This document shows, piece after piece, positions 39,885 to 48,181 of a stretch of 64,000 nt of DNA. Under the pieces are notes generated by a model that was not told the origin of the DNA, did no database searches, and was given only the letters and a program-made list of their open reading frames with translations. The stretch comes from Dinoroseobacter sp049801095 (GTDB lineage: Bacteria; Pseudomonadota; Alphaproteobacteria; Rhodobacterales; Rhodobacteraceae). A program made the translations under genes and the position numbers. The stretch spans positions 1-64,000 of the forward strand of contig NZ_JBNAGH010000011.1 of the NCBI RefSeq assembly GCF_049801095.1, read 5' to 3'. How positions within the stretch are numbered: position 1 is the stretch's first letter; each line of letters opens with the position of its first letter.

Positions 39885-40320
39885 TCTACATCCTCCTTGA
39901 GATAGAAGCTCGTTCCAGGCGAGCCAGGTGTGCGTTCAACTCACTATCGGCAGATGAGTTCCCATGAGGGCCTTAAGCGCAACTCGGGTGTCGCTTGGGC
40001 AGCACAAAACCGGCTCTGCCCCGTCCGAGCGGACCAAACAGAATTTCATACCGATTGGCCGCATCTCCTAAGCTGGGATTTACGGACTGCCACCGCACAT
40101 GGTCGGGCGACTTGAGCGAAAACGGCGTCTTGCGGGGAAGGCTTATTGTTCCGTCCACACTCCACTTTCATATGGCACGAAAACGTAGAGCTGGGTCGGT
40201 CTGGAGTATCCGGCACTTCAAAGAGCGTTTGTCGAGTGAACAAGATACGATTTCTTAGGGTCAGGCCCCATTGGTTTCAGCCTAGGGGCGTGTTTTACGG
40301 TTCGAAAACGAGCGGTGAAC
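39885..40320. other. Intergenic region before the IS5-type remnant
   Basis: No gene is supported. The stretch from about 40150 falls in GC content and probably belongs to decayed mobile DNA. Confidence 0.45.
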
Positions 40321-40755
40321 ATGTCTGATTTTTTCTGGCTGACGGATGTACAGATGGCGCGTCTTGAGCCTTTTCCCCAAGTCCCGTGGTAAGCCTCATG
40401 TCGATGACAAGCGTGTTCTGATCGGAATTATCTTCATCAATCACAATGGCTTACGATGGTGAGATGCGCCGAGAGAATATGGCCCGCACAAAACGCTCTA
40501 CAACCGTTGGAAGCGCCGGAGCGATAAGGGCATCTTTGCTCAGATGATGGTCGGCCTGGCCGCTGATCATGGCGAGCAGACGACGGTCATGATCCCTCTC
40601 GGGACATCACTGACGTGATGCCCTGCCGGGCAGTGATCGAAATCATGTTCGGCAGGTTGAAGGATTGGCGGCGTGTGGCGACACGATACAACCGCTGCCC
40701 GAAGGTCTTCCTCTCGTCCATCGCCCGGGCCGCCCTCGTCAATTGCTGGCTATGA
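40321..40755 (+). pseudogene. Decayed IS5-family (IS427-type) transposase
   Basis: The first codons, MSDFFWLTDVQMARLEPF, are the typical start of IS427-type transposases. The frame breaks after about 18 residues; a second frame gives KPHVDDKRVLIGIIFINHNG, then LRW, a TGA, and DAPREYGPHKTLYNRWKRR. The middle of the gene, with the first DDE aspartate, is deleted. The end resumes with IEIMFGRLKDWRRVATRYNR, CPKVFLSSIARAALVNCWL. Multiple frameshifts, a nonsense codon and a deletion show that it is long dead. Confidence 0.82.
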
Positions 40756-40986
40756 GTCCCGACCCTAATAATCGCCTAGCTCAAAGCACGGATTGGCATG
40801 TCGCAAACCCTGCCCGACAGCCGTCAATAGCCCGTCTACAGATCAAATTTGTTGATCTGTAGGGCAGTCATTTGGTTTTGAGTGAGGTGTCTGGTGGTGG
40901 AATGCTGATCGGCAGGCAGGGAGCTGGCACAGTCAAGCGCCGGACTGAATGATCGGATTTGATCGCCTGCCTCGGGAGGAGAAGCA

Positions 40987-42141
40987 ATGACATCATCAAT
41001 TCCGCACGACCCGCCTGCCGGTATGGACCGCCGGGCGTTCTTACGGCTCGTCAGCAGATACGGGTTCACCGCCGCAGCGGTAGCAACCGCGTCCGGGGCA
41101 TATATGTCGAGCGCGGCGCTGGCACAATCGGTCTCGGAAGAGCGCGAACGCAAAGCCGCCGCCGAGCATACGATGATTGTGGCCACGCCCTATGTCTTGG
41201 GCGCGTCGCGGAGCGTTCCGCTGATGCAGCTCGATTTCAAGGAAAACATCCAGAACATGACCAACGGAAAGGTCTATGTTCGGCTGGCCCCAGGCGGTGA
41301 GCTCGGAGTGGGCAGCTCCCTTGCCCAGAGCGTGCAATCCAACACGATCCAGGCTGCGCAGCATTCGCTCGCCAACTTCGCGCCCTTCGCGCCGATCGTC
41401 GATCTGGTCAACATTCCCTACTGGTGCGGCAAGAACCAGCAGGCGGTCAATCTGGTGAACTCGCAGCAATGGGCCGATCTGGTCAATCCCAGCATCGAGG
41501 CGCGCGGCTTCAAGGCCCTGTGGTATGTCACCATCGATCCGCGCACGATTGCGCTGCGCCGAGGCTTTGACCAGCCGATCCGGACGCCGGATGATCTTGC
41601 CGGGGTCAAGATGCGGATCCCGGGCTCCGAGATCCTGTCGCAGCTCTACCGTCTGCTCGGCGCGAACCCGACGCCGATTGCCTGGGGTGAAACCCCGAGC
41701 GCGATCACGCAAGGCGTGGCCGATGCGCTGGACCCCTCGGTGCAGGGGCTGCAGATCTTTGGCTTTGACGCGATCCTGTCCTGGGTCACCTTTGCCCAGA
41801 CCGTGCCGAACACGCAGGTCTATTCCTGCAATCTCGACTGGTTCAACGCACTGCCCGGCGACGTGCAGGAGGGGATCCTCTTTGCATCGGAAGTGACCGC
41901 GCATCAGAACCTGTCCAAGGTGCCTGCGGCGCGCGCGTTTTCCATGTGGGATCTCAGTCAGGCGGGGGTGCAGTTCTACGTGCCCAATGATGACGAGATG
42001 GGCGAATGGGTCGCCCGGGGCGGACATCAGTTGCCGGACTGGGACCCGTTCAAGATCGAGCTCGCAGGATCCATCGCGAATTTCGAAACACTCAATGAGG
42101 CGGCGAACACCCGTGGGAAATACGTTGTCCACGACGTTTGA
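40987..42141 (+). CDS. TRAP transporter substrate-binding protein (DctP family)
   Basis: A 384-residue periplasmic receptor with a twin-arginine-type signal (DRRAFLRLVSRYGFTAAAVA, then a hydrophobic stretch ending at SSAALAQS). The DctP-family core is evident: GELGVGSSLAQSVQSNTIQA, LRRGFDQPIRTPDDLAGVKM and RIPGSEILSQLYRLLGANPT, PIAWGETPSAITQGVADAL. The conserved Arg in KMRIPG would hold a carboxylate ligand. GGAGGAGAAGCA precedes the ATG. No DctQ or DctM gene is in the window, so it is an orphan receptor. Position next to a hydroxylase cluster suggests that it delivers that pathway's substrate. Confidence 0.88.
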   Translation: MTSSIPHDPPAGMDRRAFLRLVSRYGFTAAAVATASGAYMSSAALAQSVSEERERKAAAEHTMIVATPYVLGASRSVPLMQLDFKENIQNMTNGKVYVRLAPGGELGVGSSLAQSVQSNTIQAAQHSLANFAPFAPIVDLVNIPYWCGKNQQAVNLVNSQQWADLVNPSIEARGFKALWYVTIDPRTIALRRGFDQPIRTPDDLAGVKMRIPGSEILSQLYRLLGANPTPIAWGETPSAITQGVADALDPSVQGLQIFGFDAILSWVTFAQTVPNTQVYSCNLDWFNALPGDVQEGILFASEVTAHQNLSKVPAARAFSMWDLSQAGVQFYVPNDDEMGEWVARGGHQLPDWDPFKIELAGSIANFETLNEAANTRGKYVVHDV

Positions 42142-42213
42142 ACGCGTCGGGAGCGGCAGGACCCGCGCGGTCTGTGGCTCCCGCTTCCAGATCCGTGAGA
42201 TCGCAAGAATGCC

Positions 42214-43461
42214 ATGGTCATGATGGCCCCTTTGACCGAGCAGGATCGTGTCGTGATCATCGGCGCCGGTCATGCCGGGGGGCGCGCGGCAGAGCGACTG
42301 CGCGCTCACGGGTTCGCGGGAGGGATCACTCTGGTCGGCAAGGAAGACGTCGCGCCCTACGAGCGCCCGCCTTTGTCGAAATCGGTTCTGCTGCGGTCGG
42401 GATCCGAAGCGGACACGTATTTGCAGGACCTTGCATGGTACGCGGGGAACCGGGTGACCTTGCGCCTGGGCCAACTGGTCACGCGGATCGACCGGGACGC
42501 GCGCAAGGTCTTCCTGCTGGATGGCGAGACGTTGCCCTATTCCCGGCTCATAATCGCAACGGGCGGGCGGCTTCGCGACTTGCCCGTGCCGGGGGCAGAT
42601 CTGGACAATGTGCTGTCCCTCAAGACGATGGCCGATGCAGTAGCGCTCCGCGCCCGGCTCGACACCGCCCGGCGGCTGGTGGTGATTGGTGGCGGGTTCA
42701 TCGGGCTCGAAGTGGCGGCCAGCGCGCGTGCTCTGGGCTGCGAGGTAACGGTCGTGGAGGCAACTGAACGATTGATGGGCCGCGCCGTGCCAAAAGAGAT
42801 CGGCGCGCGCGTGGCGGCGGTCCACGAGGCGCGCGGCACGACAGTGATGCTGGGATGCGGGGTGCAGGCCCTGATCGGAGAGACCGCAGTGAACACTGTC
42901 GTTCTGGCGGATGGCCAGAGACTCGCGGCAGATCTCGTGGTGGTCGGTATCGGAATCGCGCCGGAAACCGGATTGGCCGAACAGGCGGGTCTTGAGACCG
43001 CGCAGGGCATTCTCGTTGATGACCAGTGCCGGACCTCGGATCCAGGGATCTTTGCCATCGGCGATGTGGCCTGCCACAGGGCGCGCGCCGCCCGGCCGGT
43101 GGAAAGCTGGCAGAATGCCGAGCAGCAGGCGACACGGGTCGCCGCGGCCCTCATGGGATGCCCGGCGCCCGAGCTAGAGCCGCCCTGGTTCTGGTCCGAT
43201 CAGGGGGATCTCAACCTGCAGATTGCCGGCACCCCGGTGCACTGGGACGGCGCCATGTCCCGCGGCCGCATGGCAGAGGGGTCTCTTCTGCTGATCCAGA
43301 TGGACGGCCAGCAGGTGACAGGCACGATCGGGTTGAATGCGAAAAAAGACATGCTGTTGATGCGCAAACTGCTCAAGGCCGGATGCCCCGTCGACGCCGA
43401 CAGCCTGACGGATCCGGAGCAGCCGCTCAAAAAGACCGTGATGGCGGCGCTGCGAGCCTGA
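42214..43461 (+). CDS. FAD-dependent ferredoxin reductase
   Basis: A 415-residue flavoprotein of the putidaredoxin/rubredoxin reductase class. An N-terminal FAD-binding motif (VVIIGAGHAGGRAAERLRAH), the VAPYERPPLSKSVL segment typical of these reductases, an NAD-binding motif (RLVVIGGGFIGLEVAASARA) and the second FAD motif (DPGIFAIGDVACHRA) are all present. A C-terminal reductase domain follows. It takes electrons from NADH to a small ferredoxin. The likely partner is the Rieske ferredoxin at 46332 and, through it, the desaturase-like hydroxylase at 45284. Confidence 0.9.
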   Translation: MVMMAPLTEQDRVVIIGAGHAGGRAAERLRAHGFAGGITLVGKEDVAPYERPPLSKSVLLRSGSEADTYLQDLAWYAGNRVTLRLGQLVTRIDRDARKVFLLDGETLPYSRLIIATGGRLRDLPVPGADLDNVLSLKTMADAVALRARLDTARRLVVIGGGFIGLEVAASARALGCEVTVVEATERLMGRAVPKEIGARVAAVHEARGTTVMLGCGVQALIGETAVNTVVLADGQRLAADLVVVGIGIAPETGLAEQAGLETAQGILVDDQCRTSDPGIFAIGDVACHRARAARPVESWQNAEQQATRVAAALMGCPAPELEPPWFWSDQGDLNLQIAGTPVHWDGAMSRGRMAEGSLLLIQMDGQQVTGTIGLNAKKDMLLMRKLLKAGCPVDADSLTDPEQPLKKTVMAALRA

Positions 43462-43515
43462 GCGCGCGCGGCCACGCGGTTCGACCGAAGACTTAACTGA
43501 TCAGGGATCATCACC

Positions 43516-44301
43516 ATGGCAAAGCAGACGCTGCTGGAGCTGAAAAACCGGGGCTCCGCCCCTCAACTCACCATGGTGCACGTCTCCTCGGCTGAACAGG
43601 CCGAGGCGGCAGAGGCCGCCGGGATCGATATGCTATGTGGGCCCTTCCTGCCCCAGACGCGGACGTTCCCGGCGGCAGCGCCGAACACGATGTATCGGTT
43701 CGGTCTGAAATACGGGCAGTATGTCTCGGCCGATCAATGTCTGCGCGCGGCCTTTGACGCGCTCGAATGCGGGGCGGACATCATCTACACGGCCCAAAGC
43801 CTTGAGTTCGTCGAGGCGATGGCCAAACAGGGCATCGCGGTCTGCGGGCATCTGGGCCTTGTACCCCCAAAGGCCAGTTGGACAGGCGGGCTCCGCGCTG
43901 TGGGCAAGACGGCCGAACAGGCCCTGACCCTGTTCCAGCAGATCAAGGATCTGGAGAATGCCGGGGCCTTCGCCGTCGAGCTTGAGGTGGTGCCGGACCG
44001 CGTGGCGGATGAGATTGCGCGACGCTCGTCACTGGTCACGATTTCCATGGGCGCGGGCACAGGCTGCGATATCCAGTATCTCTTTTCCAGCGATATCCTC
44101 GGCGAGGCTGGCCCGCGCGTGCCGCGCCACGCCAAGGTCTATCGCGATTTCAAGGCGGAGTATGACCGGCTCCAGCAGGAGCGCATCGCCGCCTATCAGG
44201 AGTTCGCACAGGATGTGCAGTCCGGCGCGTTTCCGGGGCCGGGCAATCTGGTGCGGATCTCGGACGAGGAATACGCCAAGCTGATGGCGCATCTCGCGTA
44301 G
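43516..44301 (+). CDS. PanB-like (ketopantoate hydroxymethyltransferase family) protein
   Basis: A 261-residue TIM-barrel protein related to PanB, which transfers a hydroxymethyl group from methylene-tetrahydrofolate to a keto acid. Matching elements are AVCGHLGLVPPKASWTGG, AGAFAVELEVVPDRVADEIA and MGAGTGCDIQYLFSSDILGE. The VGDS metal-binding element of PanB is replaced by CGPFL near residue 41, so at least one magnesium ligand differs. It is therefore probably not the pantothenate enzyme. Within this cluster it may catalyse a related aldol or retro-aldol step. Its stop is one base from the convergent LysR gene's stop. Confidence 0.75.
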   Translation: MAKQTLLELKNRGSAPQLTMVHVSSAEQAEAAEAAGIDMLCGPFLPQTRTFPAAAPNTMYRFGLKYGQYVSADQCLRAAFDALECGADIIYTAQSLEFVEAMAKQGIAVCGHLGLVPPKASWTGGLRAVGKTAEQALTLFQQIKDLENAGAFAVELEVVPDRVADEIARRSSLVTISMGAGTGCDIQYLFSSDILGEAGPRVPRHAKVYRDFKAEYDRLQQERIAAYQEFAQDVQSGAFPGPGNLVRISDEEYAKLMAHLA

Positions 44302-44302
44302 T

Positions 44303-45163
44303 TTACGCGTCCTTCGCGGCCATCGACTTCAACCAGCGAATGAACCGGTCCGCCAGATCGGGCGAGGACGACTGCGTCCGGTAATAGAAGCCAGGCCCCT
44401 TCAGCGCGATATCGAACGGCTGCACCAAAAGGCCCGCGTCCCGCTCAGGCTTGGCGAACCGATTGGCGAGCACGACGCCCAGCCCATCCGCCGCGGCTTT
44501 GATCCGAACGTTGGAATCGGTCATGCACAGGCTCTGGATGGTTTCGGGCTCAGCCACCCCGGCCAGGGCCAACCAGTCCGACCAGGGATCCAGATGGGGG
44601 GCCAGCTTCAACAGCGGGTATTTGAGCACATCCTCGGGCCGGTTCAGGGTCGCGGCGATCTCGGGCGTGCAATGGACGGTCATGTCCGTGGGAAACAGCA
44701 ATTGCGCGGCCTGTTGCGCGGCCGCGTTCTTGCTCCAGTAGATGACCACATCACTGTCTTCGGCGCCCTTGCGCATGTCGTGGTCGAGATGGATGCCGAC
44801 ATTCGGATTCCGCGCCGACCAACTGGACAAACGGGGCGACAGCCAGCGCAGCGCGAGATAGCTGCTGAGCGTGACCGAAATCGTGCGTTTTGCGCCGATG
44901 CCAAGCTTGTCGACCCCCTCCTGCAGTTGTTTCAGCGCCGCCGCGACCACAGGCAGGAACTCTTCGCCATCCTTGGTCAGTGCAATGCGACGGGTCAGCC
45001 GCTGGAACAACAACACACCGAGATCGCTTTCAAGTTTTGCAATCCGGTAGCTGACCGTTGGTTGGCTGAGGTTCAGCTCATCCGCCGCCAGATTGAAGCT
45101 TCCCAGGCGTCCAGCGGCCTCGAAAGCCCGCAAATTATTGATCGAAGGAACGTGCCCACCCAT
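44303..45163 (-). CDS. LysR-family regulator (GcvA-like) of the hydroxylase cluster
   Basis: A 286-residue LysR-type regulator with the GcvA-like N-terminus NNLRAFEAAGRLGSFNLAAD, ELNLSQPTVSYRIAKLESDL and LFQRLTRRIALTKDGEEFLP. The effector domain is of the type that binds small metabolites. It is transcribed divergently from the desaturase-like gene, and a palindrome CTTGAT-CC-ATCAAG lies between them. It sits inside the cluster, with the reductase and PanB-like genes on one side and the hydroxylase genes on the other. It is probably the pathway's activator. Confidence 0.9.
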   Translation of the reverse strand: MGGHVPSINNLRAFEAAGRLGSFNLAADELNLSQPTVSYRIAKLESDLGVLLFQRLTRRIALTKDGEEFLPVVAAALKQLQEGVDKLGIGAKRTISVTLSSYLALRWLSPRLSSWSARNPNVGIHLDHDMRKGAEDSDVVIYWSKNAAAQQAAQLLFPTDMTVHCTPEIAATLNRPEDVLKYPLLKLAPHLDPWSDWLALAGVAEPETIQSLCMTDSNVRIKAAADGLGVVLANRFAKPERDAGLLVQPFDIALKGPGFYYRTQSSSPDLADRFIRWLKSMAAKDA

Positions 45164-45184
45164 GCCGTTTTATAGATTTAATTC

Positions 45185-45198
45185 CTTGATCCATCAAG
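45185..45198. promoter_or_regulatory. Candidate LysR operator
   Basis: The perfect palindrome CTTGAT-CC-ATCAAG lies 22 bases upstream of the LysR start and about 85 bases upstream of the desaturase-like gene. Its position and dyad symmetry suit a LysR binding site. Confidence 0.5.
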
Positions 45199-45283
45199 CC
45201 GCGTTTTGACTTTGATCGCTGTGCCGGCCCGTGAAACCTTGAACCATCGCAACTGAGACAGACAACGAAAAGGAGGCCTGGAC

Positions 45284-46252
45284 ATGTCATCTGCCACTCC
45301 AGAGTCAGGGCTGGCTTTCGGCCGGGATCAGGTGATCTCGAAGAAAGAGCTCAAGCAATACATGAAACGATCCGACCTGCCGGGTCTGATCAACTTCTTC
45401 GGCCATATGGGCGTGATGATCTTCACGGGGTTTCTCGTCTATCAAACCCTCGGAACATGGTGGGTCGTGCCCACCATGGCGATGCACGCGGCAGTGCTCG
45501 CGTTCCTCTTTGCCCCCTGCCATGAATGCAGCCACGGCACGCCGTTCCGGACCCGCTGGCTGAATGAGGCAGTCTACTGGGTAGTGTGCCTGATCTACAT
45601 GGTGCCGCCGACCTTCTTTCGCTACTACCACGCCACCCACCACACCTATACGCAGATCCGTGGCAAGGATCCGGACATGCTGCCCGAGCGGATGACCGTC
45701 GTGGATTACATGGTGTATGTGTCTGCCTATGCGTTCTGGAAACGTGGCTTGATCTGGATGTTCAAACACCCGTTTGGCAAGATCGCAGAGTCCCAGAAAT
45801 ACTTCATCCCTGAGAGCGAAGTGCCCCGTGCCACCCGCGAAGCGCGGATCATTCTGGCCATCTATTTCGCCGTATTTGTCGCTTCGATCTACTTCCAGAG
45901 CCTGCTGGCCCTGTGGCTGTGGATCGTACCGCGCCTGGTGGGGGAGCCGCTGATGCGCTGGATCCGCTTGTCGGAGCATGGCGAATGCGAGGAAGGCCCG
46001 GATCTGCGGACCAATACCCGCACCACCAAAACCTCGCGGCTGGTCTACTTCCTGTTCTGGAACATGCCATATCACGCCGAGCACCATCTCTGCCCGATGG
46101 TCCCCTTCCATGCGCTGGGGCGGATGCATGAGGCGGTGAAGGACAAGCTGCACCCGGTGGGCGAGAGCTATCCCAAGGTGCATGGCGAAATCCTCGAGAA
46201 GATCTCGAACAAGCAGGGCGTCACCTGGGAACACCCCCAGACGTCGTCCTAG
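45284..46252 (+). CDS. Membrane-bound di-iron hydroxylase (fatty acid desaturase-like)
   Basis: A 322-residue membrane enzyme of the fatty acid desaturase/alkane hydroxylase superfamily. The three histidine boxes that bind two iron ions are complete: HECSH at 80-84, HATHH at 116-120 and HAEHH at 264-268 (NMPYHAEHHLCPMVP). Four membrane helices surround them. With the Rieske ferredoxin and the FAD reductase it forms a full NADH-dependent electron chain, which points to a hydroxylase acting on a small imported compound rather than on membrane lipid. AAGGAGG precedes ATG 45284. Probably activated by the divergent LysR. Confidence 0.88.
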   Translation: MSSATPESGLAFGRDQVISKKELKQYMKRSDLPGLINFFGHMGVMIFTGFLVYQTLGTWWVVPTMAMHAAVLAFLFAPCHECSHGTPFRTRWLNEAVYWVVCLIYMVPPTFFRYYHATHHTYTQIRGKDPDMLPERMTVVDYMVYVSAYAFWKRGLIWMFKHPFGKIAESQKYFIPESEVPRATREARIILAIYFAVFVASIYFQSLLALWLWIVPRLVGEPLMRWIRLSEHGECEEGPDLRTNTRTTKTSRLVYFLFWNMPYHAEHHLCPMVPFHALGRMHEAVKDKLHPVGESYPKVHGEILEKISNKQGVTWEHPQTSS

Positions 46253-46331
46253 GGCCCGCCCCCGCACCAGCCGGCGACCCCGTCGGCTGGTGCGCGCGCA
46301 GCAACCTTCCATAGAAAACAAGGGTCACAGA

Positions 46332-46640
46332 ATGTCGGAATGGATCCAGGCGTGTCACACGTCGGAGATTGATGAAGAGGACCTGATCCGTTGGGATCAC
46401 GGCGACAAAACTTACGCGATCTACAACACCCCAAAGGGGTTTTTCTGCACCGATGGGATGTGCACCCATGAAGCGCAGCATCTCGAAGAGGGGCTGGTGA
46501 TCGACGATGTGATCGAGTGCCCGCTCCATCAGGGGCGTTTCAACCTGATCACCGGCAAGGCGCTCTCGGCACCGGTCTGCGAAGATCTGGCGACCTACGA
46601 GGTCGATGTGCGCGATGGCGTGGTCTTTGTCCGTGTCTGA
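46332..46640 (+). CDS. Rieske [2Fe-2S] ferredoxin
   Basis: A 102-residue soluble Rieske protein. The cluster ligands are Cys44-x-His46 (GMCTHEAQHLEEG) and Cys63-x2-His66 (ECPLHQGRFNL). The size and the lack of a membrane anchor are those of dioxygenase-type ferredoxins (BphF-like), which pass electrons from a reductase to an oxygenase. ATG 46332 fits the family start; upstream residues are arginine-rich and non-coding. It follows the desaturase-like hydroxylase by 79 bases and is its likely electron donor. Confidence 0.93.
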   Translation: MSEWIQACHTSEIDEEDLIRWDHGDKTYAIYNTPKGFFCTDGMCTHEAQHLEEGLVIDDVIECPLHQGRFNLITGKALSAPVCEDLATYEVDVRDGVVFVRV

Positions 46641-46690
46641 GGCGCAAGCTGTCACCCACCGGACCGCCCGGCGGGTGCGGATCTGTGCCG

Positions 46691-47434
46691 ATGGCTGATC
46701 CCTTCGATCTGACGGGCAAGGTCGCCGTGGTGACCGGGGCGTCCTCGGGCCTCGGTCGCCAGGGTGCGCTTGCCCTGGCGCGACGGGGGGCCAAGGTGCT
46801 GGCGGTGGCCCGGCGGGCCGACCCCCTGCGCAGCCTCGAGGGGGAGCGTATCCGCGCCGTCCCCGGGGATGTGGCGGATCGAGCCGGCCTCGACGCGCTG
46901 GTCTCTCGTCTCACGGCGCCTTTCGGCGCGCCGGACATCGTCGTTCATGCGGCGGGGCTGAACTTGCGTCAGATCGCTGACGACGTCACCGATGAGGGGT
47001 GGGACCAGACCCTCGCGGTGAACCTCACAGCGCCCTTTGCGCTGTCCCAGCGTCTGGTACCGGCCATGAAGGCGCGCGGCTGGGGGCGGATCGTGAACTA
47101 CGCCTCGGCCCAAAGCACAAGGGCCTTCCCGGGGGGCATCGCCTATGGCGCGAGCAAGGGGGGTATCGTCCAGCTCACGCGCGCCATGGCCGAAGCCTGG
47201 TCCCGTTACGGCATCAACGCGAACGCGCTCGGACCGGGCTTCTTCGAGACGGAACTGACCGAGGCGGTCTTCGCCGACCCGGACCGGGCCGCCCGGAATG
47301 CCGCTCAGACCTGCATTGGACGGAATGGTCGGGACGGCGATCTCGACGGGCCGTTGGTGTTTTTGTGTTCGCCGGCGTCGAATTTTGTCACCGGGCAGCT
47401 CCTGATGGCCGATGGGGGCTTTACCGCGAAATGA
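46691..47434 (+). CDS. Short-chain dehydrogenase/reductase
   Basis: A 247-residue classical SDR. The coenzyme motif TGxxxGxG is in VAVVTGASSGLGRQGALALA; NNAG is modified to HAAG (DIVVHAAGLNLRQI); the catalytic Ser-Tyr-Lys appears as YASAQSTRAFPGGIAYGASK. The basic residues after the second strand (AVARRADPL) suggest NADP(H). In this cluster it would oxidise the alcohol formed by the hydroxylase. ATG 46691 is 50 bases after the Rieske gene and GTG/other starts upstream are not favoured. Confidence 0.9.
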   Translation: MADPFDLTGKVAVVTGASSGLGRQGALALARRGAKVLAVARRADPLRSLEGERIRAVPGDVADRAGLDALVSRLTAPFGAPDIVVHAAGLNLRQIADDVTDEGWDQTLAVNLTAPFALSQRLVPAMKARGWGRIVNYASAQSTRAFPGGIAYGASKGGIVQLTRAMAEAWSRYGINANALGPGFFETELTEAVFADPDRAARNAAQTCIGRNGRDGDLDGPLVFLCSPASNFVTGQLLMADGGFTAK

Positions 47435-47463
47435 CGGCGCCTGCCTCCCAGGGCGCTACATGG

Positions 47464-47494
47464 TGGGGGGAGATCAAGACACCAGCTCCCCCCA
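47464..47494 (+). terminator. Hairpin after the SDR gene
   Basis: TGGGGGGAG and CTCCCCCCA form a perfect 9-bp stem with a 13-base loop, about 30 bases after the SDR stop. There is no T-run, so termination efficiency is uncertain. Confidence 0.5.
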
Positions 47495-48181
47495 AATCTC
47501 GCGTCCATTGAGCTTCTTCGACGCCCCACTTCCCTGATCTTTCCAGCCCTCTACGTTCAGCGGAGTGTTTGGTTGCTAACCTCAATCAATCCAGGACTTG
47601 CGTCTTCCGGTCGCTTCACCAGTGTCTGTGTAGACATCACATGCGCTCTCAAAAATCTGGGTGCCGGATGAAACTGCCCTTCATGCAAGGCCGAACGTCC
47701 GCAGTTTGGGCGTCCTGCGGCCATTAGATCGGCCGCAGCATGTTCGCCGGACGCACATCTCGCCTCAGGCGTGAACGGCCCTTGCCTGCCGTTGACCACC
47801 TCATCTTGATGCTGCGGTCACAGCCCGCATTACTGACGTTCGCCGCTACAGCAAAATCAGTGGATCATCGAATTCACGAAGCGCGGACGAATCTTGCATA
47901 CCTTTGTTCCTGTTGAACTGCTGCTACAGATAACTGAAGAAGAGCTCCAAGTTAGCCATCAACGGTTGTTTTTTGCACGTGCTCATCCCATGTGCACACT
48001 ATCTGAAATGGAGATTTCATGTCCCGGTAAGGAGGGGAGGCAGCGCGCCTCCCGGAGCATATACAACACCTGAAACACTGCCGTCCCTTTGTAGCGGACG
48101 GAAGGTCTTGATGCGCTCACTCGCTTCCTACCGTAAGCGCCCAAACCTGAATTGGGCCAGAGACATGAAAGTGCACACCCT
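47495..48181. other. Gene-poor region
   Basis: Nearly 700 bases without a supported gene. Short ORFs on both strands lack ribosome binding sites and known domains. A local fall in GC around 47830-48010 suggests old inserted DNA. Confidence 0.5.

Noticed and set aside
39885..39950. An EcfG promoter for the PRC-barrel gene
   Set aside because: GGAAC is present on the minus strand but no CGTT-like element occurs 16 or 17 bases downstream.
41041..43077. A 678-codon open frame antisense to the TRAP receptor and reductase genes
   Set aside because: It spans two well-supported genes and their gap on the other strand, and its product resembles no protein family.
47557..47799. An 80-codon minus-strand ORF in the gap after the SDR gene
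   Set aside because: No ribosome binding site, no recognised domain and composition like translated non-coding DNA.
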